Source: Sphaerisporangium fuscum (GTDB lineage Bacteria; Actinomycetota; Actinomycetes; Streptosporangiales; Streptosporangiaceae). Taken from it: a stretch of DNA of 64,000 nt. A program made the position numbers and the translations under genes. The first letter of the stretch is position 1. Every line of letters begins with the position of its first letter. The DNA is taken from positions 248,001-312,000 of the forward strand of contig NZ_JAHDTF010000006.1 in NCBI RefSeq assembly GCF_018531465.1, written 5' to 3'. The notes beneath the pieces were generated by a model. The model was not told where the DNA came from. It did not search any database and saw only the letters and a list, made by a program, of their open reading frames with translations. This document shows positions 36,669 to 44,851 of the stretch, one piece after another.

Positions 36669-38264
36669 ATGGCCCGGACACCGTTTCGCGTGGTCGTCCA
36701 CCGGGACATGCAGGTCCCGATGCCTGACGGCGCCGTGCTGCTGGCCGACCGCTACTTCCCGGTCGGCGTGGCGAGGCCGCCGGTCATACTGATCCGCTCG
36801 CCCTACGGCAGGCGCGGGGTCTTCGGGCTGGCCTACGGCAGGGCCTTCGCCCGGCAGGGGTTCCAGGTCGTGCTGCAGAGCTGCCGGGGAGGTTTCGGCT
36901 CGGGCGGCGAGCTGGCCCCGCTCGACGAGCAGGACGACGGCCTGGCCACCGTCGAGTGGATGCGCGACCAGCCCTGGTACGGCGGCAGCTTCGCCATGCA
37001 CGGCCCGAGCTACCTCGGCTACGCGCAGTGGGCGATCGCCCCGCACGCCGGTCCCGACCTCAAGGCCATGGCCACCCAGGTGACCGCCTCGCAGTTCCGT
37101 GACGCCGCCTACGTGGGCGGGTCCTTCGCGCTGGAGGCGACGCTCAGCTGGAGCACGCTGACGTCGCTGATGTCGGGCCCGCTCAGCGGCGCCGCCGTGC
37201 TCTTCGCCCCCCGGCGCGCCCAGCGGGCCCTGCTGTCGGGGCGGCCGGTCGGCGAGCTGGACGTCCTGGCCAGCGGGCGCACCCTGCCGTTCTTCCAGCA
37301 GGTCCTCACCCACCACGCCGACCCGGCCGTCCCGTTCTGGAAGAAGCGGGACTTCTCCGCCACGGTCGGCGAGGTAGACGCGGCGGTCACCATGACGGGC
37401 GGCTGGTACGACGTCTTCCTGCCCTGGCAGCTGAAGGACTACGTGGCCATGCGGGCCGCCGGGCGGCGCCCCTACCTGACGGTCGGGCCCTGGCACCACG
37501 CCGACGTGCGGCACGGCCGCCTGGCCAACCTGGACGCCCTGGCGTGGTTCCGCGCCCACCTGCTCGGCGATCTGTCGGGCCTGCGCCCGAGCCCCGTCCG
37601 CCTGTACGTCACCGGGGCCGGCGAGTGGCGCGACTACGACGACTGGCCGGTGCCGGGCATGAAGGAACGGCGCTGGCACCTGCAGCCCGGCTTCGCCCTC
37701 GCCCCCACCGGCCCGCTGGAGTCGTATCCCGACCGGTACCGCTACAACCCCTCCCGCCCCACTCCCGTCCTCGGCGGCCCGACGCTGCTCGGCAACTCCG
37801 CCCCGCGCGACAACCGCCGGCTGGAGGCCCGCTCGGACGTGCTGGTCTACACCGGCGAGGAGCTCAGGGACGACCTCGACCTGATCGGCCCGGTCAGGGC
37901 CGAGGTGTTCATGCGTTCCAGCACCGGCCACACCGACCTGGTGGTGCGCCTGTGCGACGTCCACCCGGACGGGTCCTCCCTGAACGTGTGCGAGGGCGTC
38001 CGGCGCCTGGTGCCGGGCACGCCGCCCGCCGACGAGCACGGCGTGCGCCGCGTCGAGGTCGAGCTGTGGCCGATCGGCCACCGTTTCCGGCGCGGCCACC
38101 GGCTGCGGGTGCAGATCGCCAGCGGCGCCTACCCCCGGCTGGCGCGCAACCTCGGCACCGGCGAGCCCCTCGCCACGGGCCACGCCGGCATCGCCGCCGA
38201 CCAGGAGATCTTCCACGACCCCGGCCGCCCCTCGGCGGTCATCCTTCCCCACGCCTCCGGCTGA
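36669..38264 (+). CDS. CocE/NonD family hydrolase
   Basis: A 531-residue serine hydrolase of the X-Pro dipeptidyl-peptidase (S15)/CocE group, acting on esters or peptides. The alpha/beta-hydrolase half has VILIRSPYGRRGVFGLAYGR, the RGGFGSGGELAPLDEQDDGL segment with family Asp residues, and the nucleophile elbow HGPSYLGYAQW. The catalytic acid lies near MTGGWYDVFLPWQ and the His in GPWHHADV. The C-terminal jelly roll (RSDVLVYTGEELRDDLDLIG, HRLRVQIASGAYPRLARN) is typical. No signal peptide is seen, so it is probably cytoplasmic. The ATG at 36669 follows GAGGAGCGCTC. The substrate is unknown. Confidence 0.92.
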   Translation: MARTPFRVVVHRDMQVPMPDGAVLLADRYFPVGVARPPVILIRSPYGRRGVFGLAYGRAFARQGFQVVLQSCRGGFGSGGELAPLDEQDDGLATVEWMRDQPWYGGSFAMHGPSYLGYAQWAIAPHAGPDLKAMATQVTASQFRDAAYVGGSFALEATLSWSTLTSLMSGPLSGAAVLFAPRRAQRALLSGRPVGELDVLASGRTLPFFQQVLTHHADPAVPFWKKRDFSATVGEVDAAVTMTGGWYDVFLPWQLKDYVAMRAAGRRPYLTVGPWHHADVRHGRLANLDALAWFRAHLLGDLSGLRPSPVRLYVTGAGEWRDYDDWPVPGMKERRWHLQPGFALAPTGPLESYPDRYRYNPSRPTPVLGGPTLLGNSAPRDNRRLEARSDVLVYTGEELRDDLDLIGPVRAEVFMRSSTGHTDLVVRLCDVHPDGSSLNVCEGVRRLVPGTPPADEHGVRRVEVELWPIGHRFRRGHRLRVQIASGAYPRLARNLGTGEPLATGHAGIAADQEIFHDPGRPSAVILPHASG

Positions 38265-38351
38265 CGACCGCTCGGCGCGCCAACAGGGCCGTTCGCCGAT
38301 TGGTGCGGGCCGGGCCGGACCATCGTAACTACGCTTCCGGTCAACCGATAA

Positions 38352-38369
38352 CTAGCCTGATCAGGCTAG
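38352..38369 (+). promoter_or_regulatory. Perfect 18-bp palindrome before the DUF3311-mctP operon
   Basis: CTAGCCTGATCAGGCTAG is a perfect 9+9 dyad 26 bp upstream of the operon's first start codon, next to A/T-rich TAACTA that could be a -10 element. A repressor bound here would cover the transcription start. No regulator gene is adjacent. Confidence 0.7.
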
Positions 38370-38395
38370 ACATACCTCTCTTCTCCTAGGAGAGT

Positions 38396-38629
38396 GTGTT
38401 GACCACGCCACCAAGCGAAGAGCGCCCGGCGCGCAGCGATCGCAACCCCTGGAACTGGTTGCTGCTCGTACCGGTCGTGATCCCGTTGATCCCCGCGCTG
38501 TACAACGCCGACGAGCCCCGGCTGTTCGGGTTCCCGCTGTTCTACTGGCTGCAGCTCGCCTTCATCGTGCTCGGCGTCGGCGCCACGACCATCGTGTACC
38601 AGACGGGCAAGAAGCGGAGCGGGCGATGA
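38396..38629 (+). CDS. DUF3311 small membrane protein
   Basis: A 77-residue membrane protein with two hydrophobic helices (NWLLLVPVVIPLIPALYNAD and FYWLQLAFIVLGVGATTIVY) and the family motif PLFYWLQL. DUF3311 genes regularly precede SSF-type monocarboxylate transporter genes and their product is thought to assist the transporter. Its TGA stop overlaps the ATG of the next gene (ATGA), so the two are translationally coupled. AGGAG lies three nt before GTG 38396 and six nt before TTG 38399, so the true start may be the TTG. Confidence 0.9.
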   Translation: MLTTPPSEERPARSDRNPWNWLLLVPVVIPLIPALYNADEPRLFGFPLFYWLQLAFIVLGVGATTIVYQTGKKRSGR

Positions 38630-40233
38630 GCGGGCACGTCACCGAGATCGTCGTATTCGCCGTGCTGTTCCTGGCCGTCAGCGGCATGGGCTTCGTCGCG
38701 GCGCGCTGGCGCCGTCCCGACGACCTGGCCAGCCTGCACGAGTGGGGGCTCGGCGGCCGGAAGTTCGGCTCGTGGATCACCTGGTTCCTGGTCGGCGGCG
38801 ACCTGTACACCGCCTACACCTTCGTCGCGGTGCCCGCACTGCTGTACGGCGCCGGGGCGACCGGGTTCTTCGCGCTGCCGTACACGATCGTGACCTACCC
38901 GCTGGTGTTCCTCGTGCTGATCCGGCTGTGGTCGGTGTCGCACGTGCACGGCATGGTGACCCCGGCGGACTTCGTGCGCGCGAGGTTCGGCTCCCCCACG
39001 CTGGCCCTGCTGATCGCCATCACCGGCCTGGTCGCCACGATGCCGTACATCGCGCTCCAGCTCATCGGCATCGAGTCGGTGCTGAAGACGATGGGCGTGA
39101 CCGGCGACCTGCCGCTGATCATCGCCTTCGCGATCCTGGCCGCCTACACCTACCAGTCGGGCCTGCGCGCCCCGGCGCTGATCGCCTTCGTCAAGGACTC
39201 ACTGATCTACGTGGTGATCCTCGTCGCGGTGATCTACATCCCGGCCAGGCTGGGCGGCTGGGGCACGATCTTCGACGCGGCCAAGGCGAAGTTCGACGCG
39301 ACGCCGGCCCCGGGCGACGGCTACCTGCTCAACGCCGGCAACCAGCTGCAGTACGTCACGCTCGCCCTCGGCTCGGCCATGGCGCTGTTCCTCTACCCGC
39401 ACAGCGTCACCGGCGTCCTGGCCGCGCGCAACCGTAACGTGATCAAGCGGAACATGTCGGCCCTGCCGGCCTACAGCCTGCTGCTCGGCCTGATCGCGCT
39501 GCTCGGGTACATGGCGATCGCGGCCGGGATCAAGCCGATCACCGCCGGCGGCAAGGCCGACGCCAACACGGTGATCCCGCAGCTGTTCGACAAGATGTTC
39601 CCCGACTGGTTCGCCGGCGTGGCCTACGCCGCCGTCGGCATCGGCGCCCTGGTGCCCGCCGCGATCATGTCGATCGCCGCGGCGAACCTGTTCACCCGCA
39701 ACATCTACAAGGAGTACATCAAGCGGGACGCCACCGACGCCCAGGAGGCGGCGGTCAGCAAGATCGCCTCGCTGGTGGTGAAGGTCGGCGCGGTGCTGGT
39801 GATCCTGCTCATCGACCCGCAGTTCTCCATCGACCTGCAGCTGATCGGCGGCGTGATCATCCTGCAGACCCTCCCGGCGGTCGCGCTCGGCCTGTACACC
39901 CGCTGGTTCCACCGCGGCGGGCTGATCGCGGGCTGGGTGGCCGGCATGGGGTCGGGCATGCTGATGCTCTACAACATCGCCAACCCGGCGACCAACCACG
40001 CCCACTTCGGCGGCTCGGCCTTCCAGCTGTCCAAGCTCGGCCTGGACACCAAGATGACGGTCTACGTCGGCTTCCTCGCCCTGGTGGTCAACCTCCTCGT
40101 CGCGGTGATCGGCACGGCGATCGCCCGCGCGGGCAGGCTGGCCGACGGCCCGGACACCACGCGGCCGTCGGACTACTTCGCCGACGAGGGCGACCCCCGC
40201 GTCCACGAGGTCGAGCTCTCCGGCTCGCACTGA
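38626..40233 (+). CDS. mctP: MctP-type monocarboxylate/sodium:solute symporter
   Basis: A 535-residue secondary transporter of the SSF family, with about 13 transmembrane helices. The N-terminal part (AARWRRPDDLASLHEWGLGG, TWFLVGGDLYTAYTFVAVPA) and VYIPARLGGW-like loops match rhizobial MctP, which takes up lactate, pyruvate, propionate and alanine. Other family segments are FLYPHSVTGVLAARNRNVIK and IGALVPAAIMSIAAANLFTR. It forms a two-gene operon with the DUF3311 protein and is followed by a 15-bp hairpin terminator. The upstream palindrome at 38352 is the likely regulatory site. The exact substrate range is inferred only. Confidence 0.9.
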   Translation: MSGHVTEIVVFAVLFLAVSGMGFVAARWRRPDDLASLHEWGLGGRKFGSWITWFLVGGDLYTAYTFVAVPALLYGAGATGFFALPYTIVTYPLVFLVLIRLWSVSHVHGMVTPADFVRARFGSPTLALLIAITGLVATMPYIALQLIGIESVLKTMGVTGDLPLIIAFAILAAYTYQSGLRAPALIAFVKDSLIYVVILVAVIYIPARLGGWGTIFDAAKAKFDATPAPGDGYLLNAGNQLQYVTLALGSAMALFLYPHSVTGVLAARNRNVIKRNMSALPAYSLLLGLIALLGYMAIAAGIKPITAGGKADANTVIPQLFDKMFPDWFAGVAYAAVGIGALVPAAIMSIAAANLFTRNIYKEYIKRDATDAQEAAVSKIASLVVKVGAVLVILLIDPQFSIDLQLIGGVIILQTLPAVALGLYTRWFHRGGLIAGWVAGMGSGMLMLYNIANPATNHAHFGGSAFQLSKLGLDTKMTVYVGFLALVVNLLVAVIGTAIARAGRLADGPDTTRPSDYFADEGDPRVHEVELSGSH

Positions 40234-40278
40234 CACCACGCGGCCCCGCCGAGCTCGCGGGGTGCGCGACCGGCGCCC

Positions 40279-40313
40279 ACGGCCGGTGGTCCCACCCGGG
40301 GACCACCGGCCGT
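40279..40313. terminator. Bidirectional terminator between mctP and the TetR gene
   Basis: A perfect 15-bp stem (ACGGCCGGTGGTCCC and complement) with a 5-nt loop ACCCG lies between the convergent genes. It could stop transcription from both sides. No long T tract. Confidence 0.8.
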
Positions 40314-40338
40314 TCCACGTGCGGGCGCCAGGCTCCCG

Positions 40339-40938
40339 TCAGGGCCTGCCGTCGCCCATGGCGGCGGCGATCACGTCCACGAGGCCGTCGACGACCTGCC
40401 GGCGGTCGACCTCGCGGTGCTCCAGCCACCAGTCGCCCGTGGTCTGCACCATGCCGACGAACGCGTGGCCGAGGATCTGCGCCCGCACGGGGTCGGCCAC
40501 CGCGGCGTCGGCGGCGATGACGGCGCCGAGCTCCTCGCCCAGGCTGCGCACGATCGAGGCCATGTGGGAGTGCGTGCGGCTGTCCTCGGCGCCGGCCCGG
40601 TGGAACAGGAAGCGGTAGAGGTTGCGGTTGGCGGCGATCATGTCGAGGTAGGTCTCGATGGTCGCCCGGGCCCGGGTGCGCAGGTCGGTGCGGGTCTTGG
40701 CGAACTCCACCCGCAACTGCCTGATCACGGTGCGGGCGTGCCGGTCGGCCAGCGCCTGGTACAGGCCGCTCTTGTCGCCGAAATGCCGGTAGAGGATGGG
40801 CTTGGTGATGCCCGCCTCGGCGGCGATGGCCGCCATGGATGCCTGCGGGCCCTCACGCCGGATCACTCTGTCGGCCGCGTCGAGAAGCGCCCGGCGCCGA
40901 TCGGGGTCCCGCCCGCCGTTCCCCGCCACGGTCGCCAT
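40339..40938 (-). CDS. TetR/AcrR-family transcriptional regulator
   Basis: A 199-residue regulator with a clear TetR helix-turn-helix: RRRALLDAADRVIRREGPQA, then SMAAIAAEAGITKPILYRHF, then GDKSGLYQALADRHA. The C-terminal domain (from about residue 75) is helical and begins RQLRVEFAKTRTDLRTRARA; the TIETYLDMIAANRNLYRFLF core is like that of regulators of lipid metabolism genes. It lies head-to-head with the Ser/Thr kinase gene (135 bp between starts) and tail-to-tail with mctP. Its target is not apparent. The ATG at 40938 gives MATVAGNGGRDPDRRRALL; no strong SD is present. Confidence 0.9.
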   Translation of the reverse strand: MATVAGNGGRDPDRRRALLDAADRVIRREGPQASMAAIAAEAGITKPILYRHFGDKSGLYQALADRHARTVIRQLRVEFAKTRTDLRTRARATIETYLDMIAANRNLYRFLFHRAGAEDSRTHSHMASIVRSLGEELGAVIAADAAVADPVRAQILGHAFVGMVQTTGDWWLEHREVDRRQVVDGLVDVIAAAMGDGRP

Positions 40939-41073
40939 GGACGACAAGCATACGGCCGGTCCGGCGGGACGTCCGCGCCTCGGCCACGTTCCCCTCAGGT
41001 GACGCGAGGGGTGATCTACCGAAGTCCGCCTTTCCGGTAATGTGCCGATCGCGTGCCGCGATGGAGGTGGAAG

Positions 41074-42774
41074 GTGACCGAGCCTGGAGCACCCGAGGTG
41101 CCGGGCTACGAGGTGCTCGGGATCCTCGGGCAGGGTGGTTTCGGGGTCGTGTACCGGGCGTTGCAACTGGCCGTGCGCCGCGAGGTCGCCCTCAAGGTGG
41201 ACAACCGCGTGCTGGTCTCCGAGCGCGACCGGCGCCGCTTCATGCGGGAGGTCACCTCAGCGGGAGCGCTGTCCGGGCATCCCCACGTGGCCGACGTGTA
41301 CGACGCCGGGGTGCTCGGCGACGGCCGGCCGTACATCGTCCTGGAGCTGTGCCCGAACGGCTCGCTGTCCGACCGGCTGCGCCGGGAAGGTCCGCTGCCG
41401 CCGGCCGAGGTGCGCGACATCGGCGTCCGCATCGCCGACGCGCTGGCCGCCGCCCACGCCGCCGGGGTGCTGCACCGCGACGTCAAGCCGGCGAACATCC
41501 TGGTCAACGGCTACGGCATGGTCGCCCTGTCGGACTTCGGGCTCGCCGCCACCGCCCACGGCGAAGGCGAGGCGTCGGTGACGCGGGAGTCGCTGACGCC
41601 GGCGTTCGGGCCTCCGGAGGCGTTCGAGCTCGCCGAGCCGAGCCCCGCGGGCGACGTCTACTCGCTGGCGGCGACGCTGTACGCCCTGCTCAGCGGCCGC
41701 CCGCCGCGCTTCCCGGAGAGCGGTGTCGTCAACATCGCGATGATCGTCGCGCTGCACCGCAGGCCGATCCCGGAGATCCCCGGCGTCCCGCCGGAGCTGA
41801 CCGCCGTCCTGCGGGCCGGAATGGCGAGCGACCTGCGCGAGCGCACCCCTTCGGCGGCGGCGCTGCGCGACGCACTGGCGGAGATCCCCGCGGCGGTGCT
41901 GTCCGAGGTGCCCGCGGGGCCGGGGCCGTCCCCGGCGTCCGGGATGCCCTGGCCGTCCTCGGGGGGACCGGCGAACCGGCCACGGCCGGCGGGGCATCCC
42001 CCCGGGTCGCCGCGGCCTGCCGCTGTGCGTGAGGCGGACCGGCCGGAGGGGGTGCGCCCCGGCGCCGGGCGCCGTCCGGACCGGCGCGAGGAGGTGCGCC
42101 GGGCGGTCGTGACGGGACCGGGCGCCCGCGCCTCGGTGAGCACCCAGCCCCGGCCGCCGGCCAGGCCGCAGTCGCACTCGGGGGTGTACGTCGCGATCGC
42201 CGGCGCCTTCGCCCTGCTGCTGACGATCGGCGCGGCGATCATGCTGTTGGAGCAGCGGCCCCCGGTGGACGGTCCCGCCGGCGGTGGGACCACCTCCGGC
42301 CCGCCGGCGGCCGGCGCCTCGCCCGCCGCCGCCGAGAAGGTGACCGGGGGCGTGGAGACCACGACGGCCGGCTGCCCCGCCGCCGCGGTGGCGGGCGCGC
42401 AGGCGGCCTGCGTGCGCCAGGCCGAGTGCTGGGGCGGAATCACCGACGTCTCGGGCTCGGTGACGGCCGTCCGGCGTGGCTGCGAGGAGGAGCACTCCTG
42501 GGAGACCTACGCCGTGGCCCCGCTCCCGGTGGACGCGCTCACCTACAACTCGCGCGACCTCGCCAGGCATCCCCTGGTGAAGAAGCTTTGCTCCGACCAG
42601 GTCCTGATCCAGTCGCGGTACGGCCGGGCCAAGGAGATCGCGCCGGCCAAGTGGATGAACGACGTGCTCCCGCCGACCCCCGAGGCGTTCAAGGAAGGCG
42701 TCCGGGTCTTCCGCTGCGTGGGCGCGGTGCTGGGGGACGACCGTCCCGGTACCTTTTTCCGGCCCCTCAGCTGA
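41074..42774 (+). CDS. Membrane-anchored Ser/Thr protein kinase
   Basis: A 566-residue Hanks-type kinase. The cytoplasmic domain (about 10-275) has the P-loop ILGQGGFGVVYRA, ATP-binding Lys in VALKVDNRVL, the catalytic loop LHRDVKPANILVN, the DFG loop ALSDFGLAA, and PAFGPPEAF in place of the usual APE-type segment. A Pro/Arg-rich linker leads to one transmembrane helix (YVAIAGAFALLLTIGAAIML, about residues 370-389). Outside is a domain of about 150 residues with six or more Cys (TAGCPAA, QAACVRQAECWGG, RRGCEEEHSWE, KKLCSDQV, FRCVGAVL), probably disulphide-bonded, that may sense an external ligand. GTG 41074 follows GGAGG by six nt. There is no PASTA repeat. Confidence 0.92.
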   Translation: MTEPGAPEVPGYEVLGILGQGGFGVVYRALQLAVRREVALKVDNRVLVSERDRRRFMREVTSAGALSGHPHVADVYDAGVLGDGRPYIVLELCPNGSLSDRLRREGPLPPAEVRDIGVRIADALAAAHAAGVLHRDVKPANILVNGYGMVALSDFGLAATAHGEGEASVTRESLTPAFGPPEAFELAEPSPAGDVYSLAATLYALLSGRPPRFPESGVVNIAMIVALHRRPIPEIPGVPPELTAVLRAGMASDLRERTPSAAALRDALAEIPAAVLSEVPAGPGPSPASGMPWPSSGGPANRPRPAGHPPGSPRPAAVREADRPEGVRPGAGRRPDRREEVRRAVVTGPGARASVSTQPRPPARPQSHSGVYVAIAGAFALLLTIGAAIMLLEQRPPVDGPAGGGTTSGPPAAGASPAAAEKVTGGVETTTAGCPAAAVAGAQAACVRQAECWGGITDVSGSVTAVRRGCEEEHSWETYAVAPLPVDALTYNSRDLARHPLVKKLCSDQVLIQSRYGRAKEIAPAKWMNDVLPPTPEAFKEGVRVFRCVGAVLGDDRPGTFFRPLS

Positions 42775-42799
42775 GGCCCCCGGACGCCTTCGGCGGGGC

Positions 42800-44176
42800 T
42801 CAGGAGCAGGACAGGCCCGGACCGCTGAACACCAGCACCAGGCGGTCGCCCGGGTAGACGCCGTCGCCCTTGAACTCGCTGTCCACCCACAGCTCACCGC
42901 TGGCCGGCCAGTAACTGGCATTCTGGGAGTTGGCCGGAGCGGTGGTCCAGTAGTGGAGGTCCAGGGTGCCGTCGGCCGCGAGGGTGGCCTTGTGCAGGCA
43001 GGACTTGGTGTAGGTGGTGCCCGAGGAGTTGACGACCTGCCCGTCGGTCGTCGCGGGCATGTAACTCACCACGGGCGTGCCGTTGGGGCAGCGGCCGGTC
43101 AGCACGCCGCGGCCGCCGGTGAAGACCCCGCCCTGCACGTCCCAGACCGGGGAGCGCCATCCGGCGATCGGGTGGACGTAGCCGTCGGAGCTCTTCTTCA
43201 GCAGCGCGGTTCCCGCGTCGAGCGGCCAGCGCAGGATCTTCCCGCCCGAGCCGCCGAACTTGAACTCCGTGGTCACCATGGCGTCGGGGTAGCCGGACCT
43301 GTCGAGGGAGACGCCGGTCATGCACGGCTCGGCGAGGGCGAGCGAGGCGCAGACCCCTCCCCCGGTGAAACGGTAGTAGCCGATCTCCGGGAGCGCGTAG
43401 ATGTGGTAGGCCGCCGAGCACGCCGAGGCCGTGCAGCCGACCGACACCGAGGAGGTGGAACTCATCTTCCAGATGTGCCGCAGGTCGAACACCCGGACGA
43501 GGCGGTCTCCCCCGCCGGCCGCCGGGTCGCCGCCGGTCACCATGAAGAGCTTGTTGCCGTACCACATGATGCCGTCGGCGTGGCTCGGCACGGCGTGGTA
43601 GCCGGCGGCGGTGTCGTCCGGCTCGACGAGCAGCACGTGCCGGTAGCTCGCCCCGGCGACCCCCGAGGTGACGTCGACGAAGCTGACGCGTGCCAGCCGG
43701 TTCTCGCCTGCCTCGTGATGGGCGCTGCTGTGCCAGCTCACCGCGACGATCTTCCTGGCCGCGCAGCCCGCGCAGGGGGTGTACAGCACCGACCCGTTGG
43801 CCCCGTCGCCGCTGCCGGTGATGCCCTGCGGGTACCACACGTTGGTGGAGTCGTCCCCGCCCGCCCAGCAGAAACCCGACACCGACGCCGAGACGTGCAG
43901 GTCGGTGGCGTGGCAGATCCCCTGGGTGCGGTAGCCGCCCGTCACGACCTCGGAGAGGTCGGTGACCGTCAGCGGCCGGGACGACGCCTCCACGGCGTCG
44001 CGGTGACGGGTGATGGTGGTGAAGCTGCCGCCGTCGTCGAGCGGGGTGACGGCGGCGAGCTCGGAGGAGGAGATCACCGTTCCGGTGGCGGCTCCGGCGG
44101 GTGCCTGGAACGCCGTCACGCTCGCGACCACGAGCGCGACGGCGGCCGTGAGCCGGGCGAGTCGTCTTGTGTCCAT
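42800..44176 (-). CDS. Secreted protein, unknown, six-bladed-type repeats possible
   Basis: A 458-residue exported protein. A Sec signal peptide (MDTRRLARLTAAVALVVASV then TAFQAPAGA-A) is followed by beta-rich sequence with many Trp, Tyr and Gly, e.g. GICHATDLHVSASVSGFCWA, GVWYPQGI-like NVWYPQGITGSG, CAGCAARKIVAVSWHSSAHH, GIMWYGNKLFMVTGGD and WPLDAGTALL. The repeated Trp/Gly blade-like spacing suggests a beta-propeller, but I could not confirm repeats. Several Cys could form disulphides. The ATG at 44176 has GGAG six nt upstream. It lies downstream of the phosphatase remnant and the hexosaminidase in the same direction. Function unknown; a role in glycan capture is possible only from context. 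Confidence 0.8.
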   Translation of the reverse strand: MDTRRLARLTAAVALVVASVTAFQAPAGAATGTVISSSELAAVTPLDDGGSFTTITRHRDAVEASSRPLTVTDLSEVVTGGYRTQGICHATDLHVSASVSGFCWAGGDDSTNVWYPQGITGSGDGANGSVLYTPCAGCAARKIVAVSWHSSAHHEAGENRLARVSFVDVTSGVAGASYRHVLLVEPDDTAAGYHAVPSHADGIMWYGNKLFMVTGGDPAAGGGDRLVRVFDLRHIWKMSSTSSVSVGCTASACSAAYHIYALPEIGYYRFTGGGVCASLALAEPCMTGVSLDRSGYPDAMVTTEFKFGGSGGKILRWPLDAGTALLKKSSDGYVHPIAGWRSPVWDVQGGVFTGGRGVLTGRCPNGTPVVSYMPATTDGQVVNSSGTTYTKSCLHKATLAADGTLDLHYWTTAPANSQNASYWPASGELWVDSEFKGDGVYPGDRLVLVFSGPGLSCS

Positions 44177-44241
44177 GTGCGGCTCCTTCGGGGGGTAAGG
44201 GGGAGGAGATGCCGGACGGGACGGATCGGGCGGGCGCGCCT

Positions 44242-44851
44242 TCAGGGCCGGGGCGTCGTGAGGCGTGCCCGCAGCGCGGCCGGCTCGGCCGGGGTCATGC
44301 CGGCCGCGCGGAGATAGGCCTCGGCTCCGCCATGGCGGTCGAGGATCAGCCGGTAGATCTCCGGGAGGGAGTCGCCGATCAGCTCCAGGATCTCGTCCTC
44401 CTCCTTCGCCGGATCCAGGACCGAGATGTTGCAGTAGATCGGGGTTCCGGCGAACGCGCTGGGCAGGGCGGCGCACTCGGCGGGCAGGCGCAGGTCGACG
44501 ATGAGCGACAGGCCCGCCCCGAGCACCGCCCGCGCCCCTTCCGGCGTCAGCCGGTGGTGGCCGTCCGAGCGCAGCAGCGCGCCCGGACGGATCACTCCGC
44601 CCGAGGTGAGCGGCAGCCCGCCGAGGTCCCGGGCGTTCTCGCACCCGGGCCAGGAAAGCACGGTCTCCGGCCCCTCGGGCGCCCGGCCGGCCGGCCTCCC
44701 TCTGCGGCCGGCCGGACGCCTCTCCGGACGCGCCGCCGGACGCCTCCCCGGGCGGCGGGAGGCCGGGGGTCTCCCCGCGCGCGTCGCCGGCCGGCTCACC
44801 GGGGGTGCCGTTCCCGGGGAGGACGAATCCGGGCGGCGGGTCGCCGGTCAT
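44242..44851 (-). pseudogene. Broken tyrosine phosphatase (Y_phosphatase3) gene lacking the active site
   Basis: The recognisable frame (44242 to about 44660) reads LSWPGCENARDLGGLPLTSG, RPGALLRSDGHHRLTPEGAR and SLIVDLRLPAECA, as in Tyr phosphatase family 3. It then passes from IYRLILDRH directly to GGAEAYLRAAGMTPAEPAAL, the usual C-terminal helix. The HCTAGKDRTG catalytic loop and about 80-100 residues around it are missing, an internal deletion. A second defect is likely: ATG 44851 overlaps the hexosaminidase stop (ATGA) as a coupled start would, but opens a different frame in a Gly/Ser-rich low-complexity stretch. GTG 44799 gives only Arg/Pro-rich sequence. The gene is probably inactive. 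It sits between hexosaminidase and secreted-protein genes. Confidence 0.65.
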
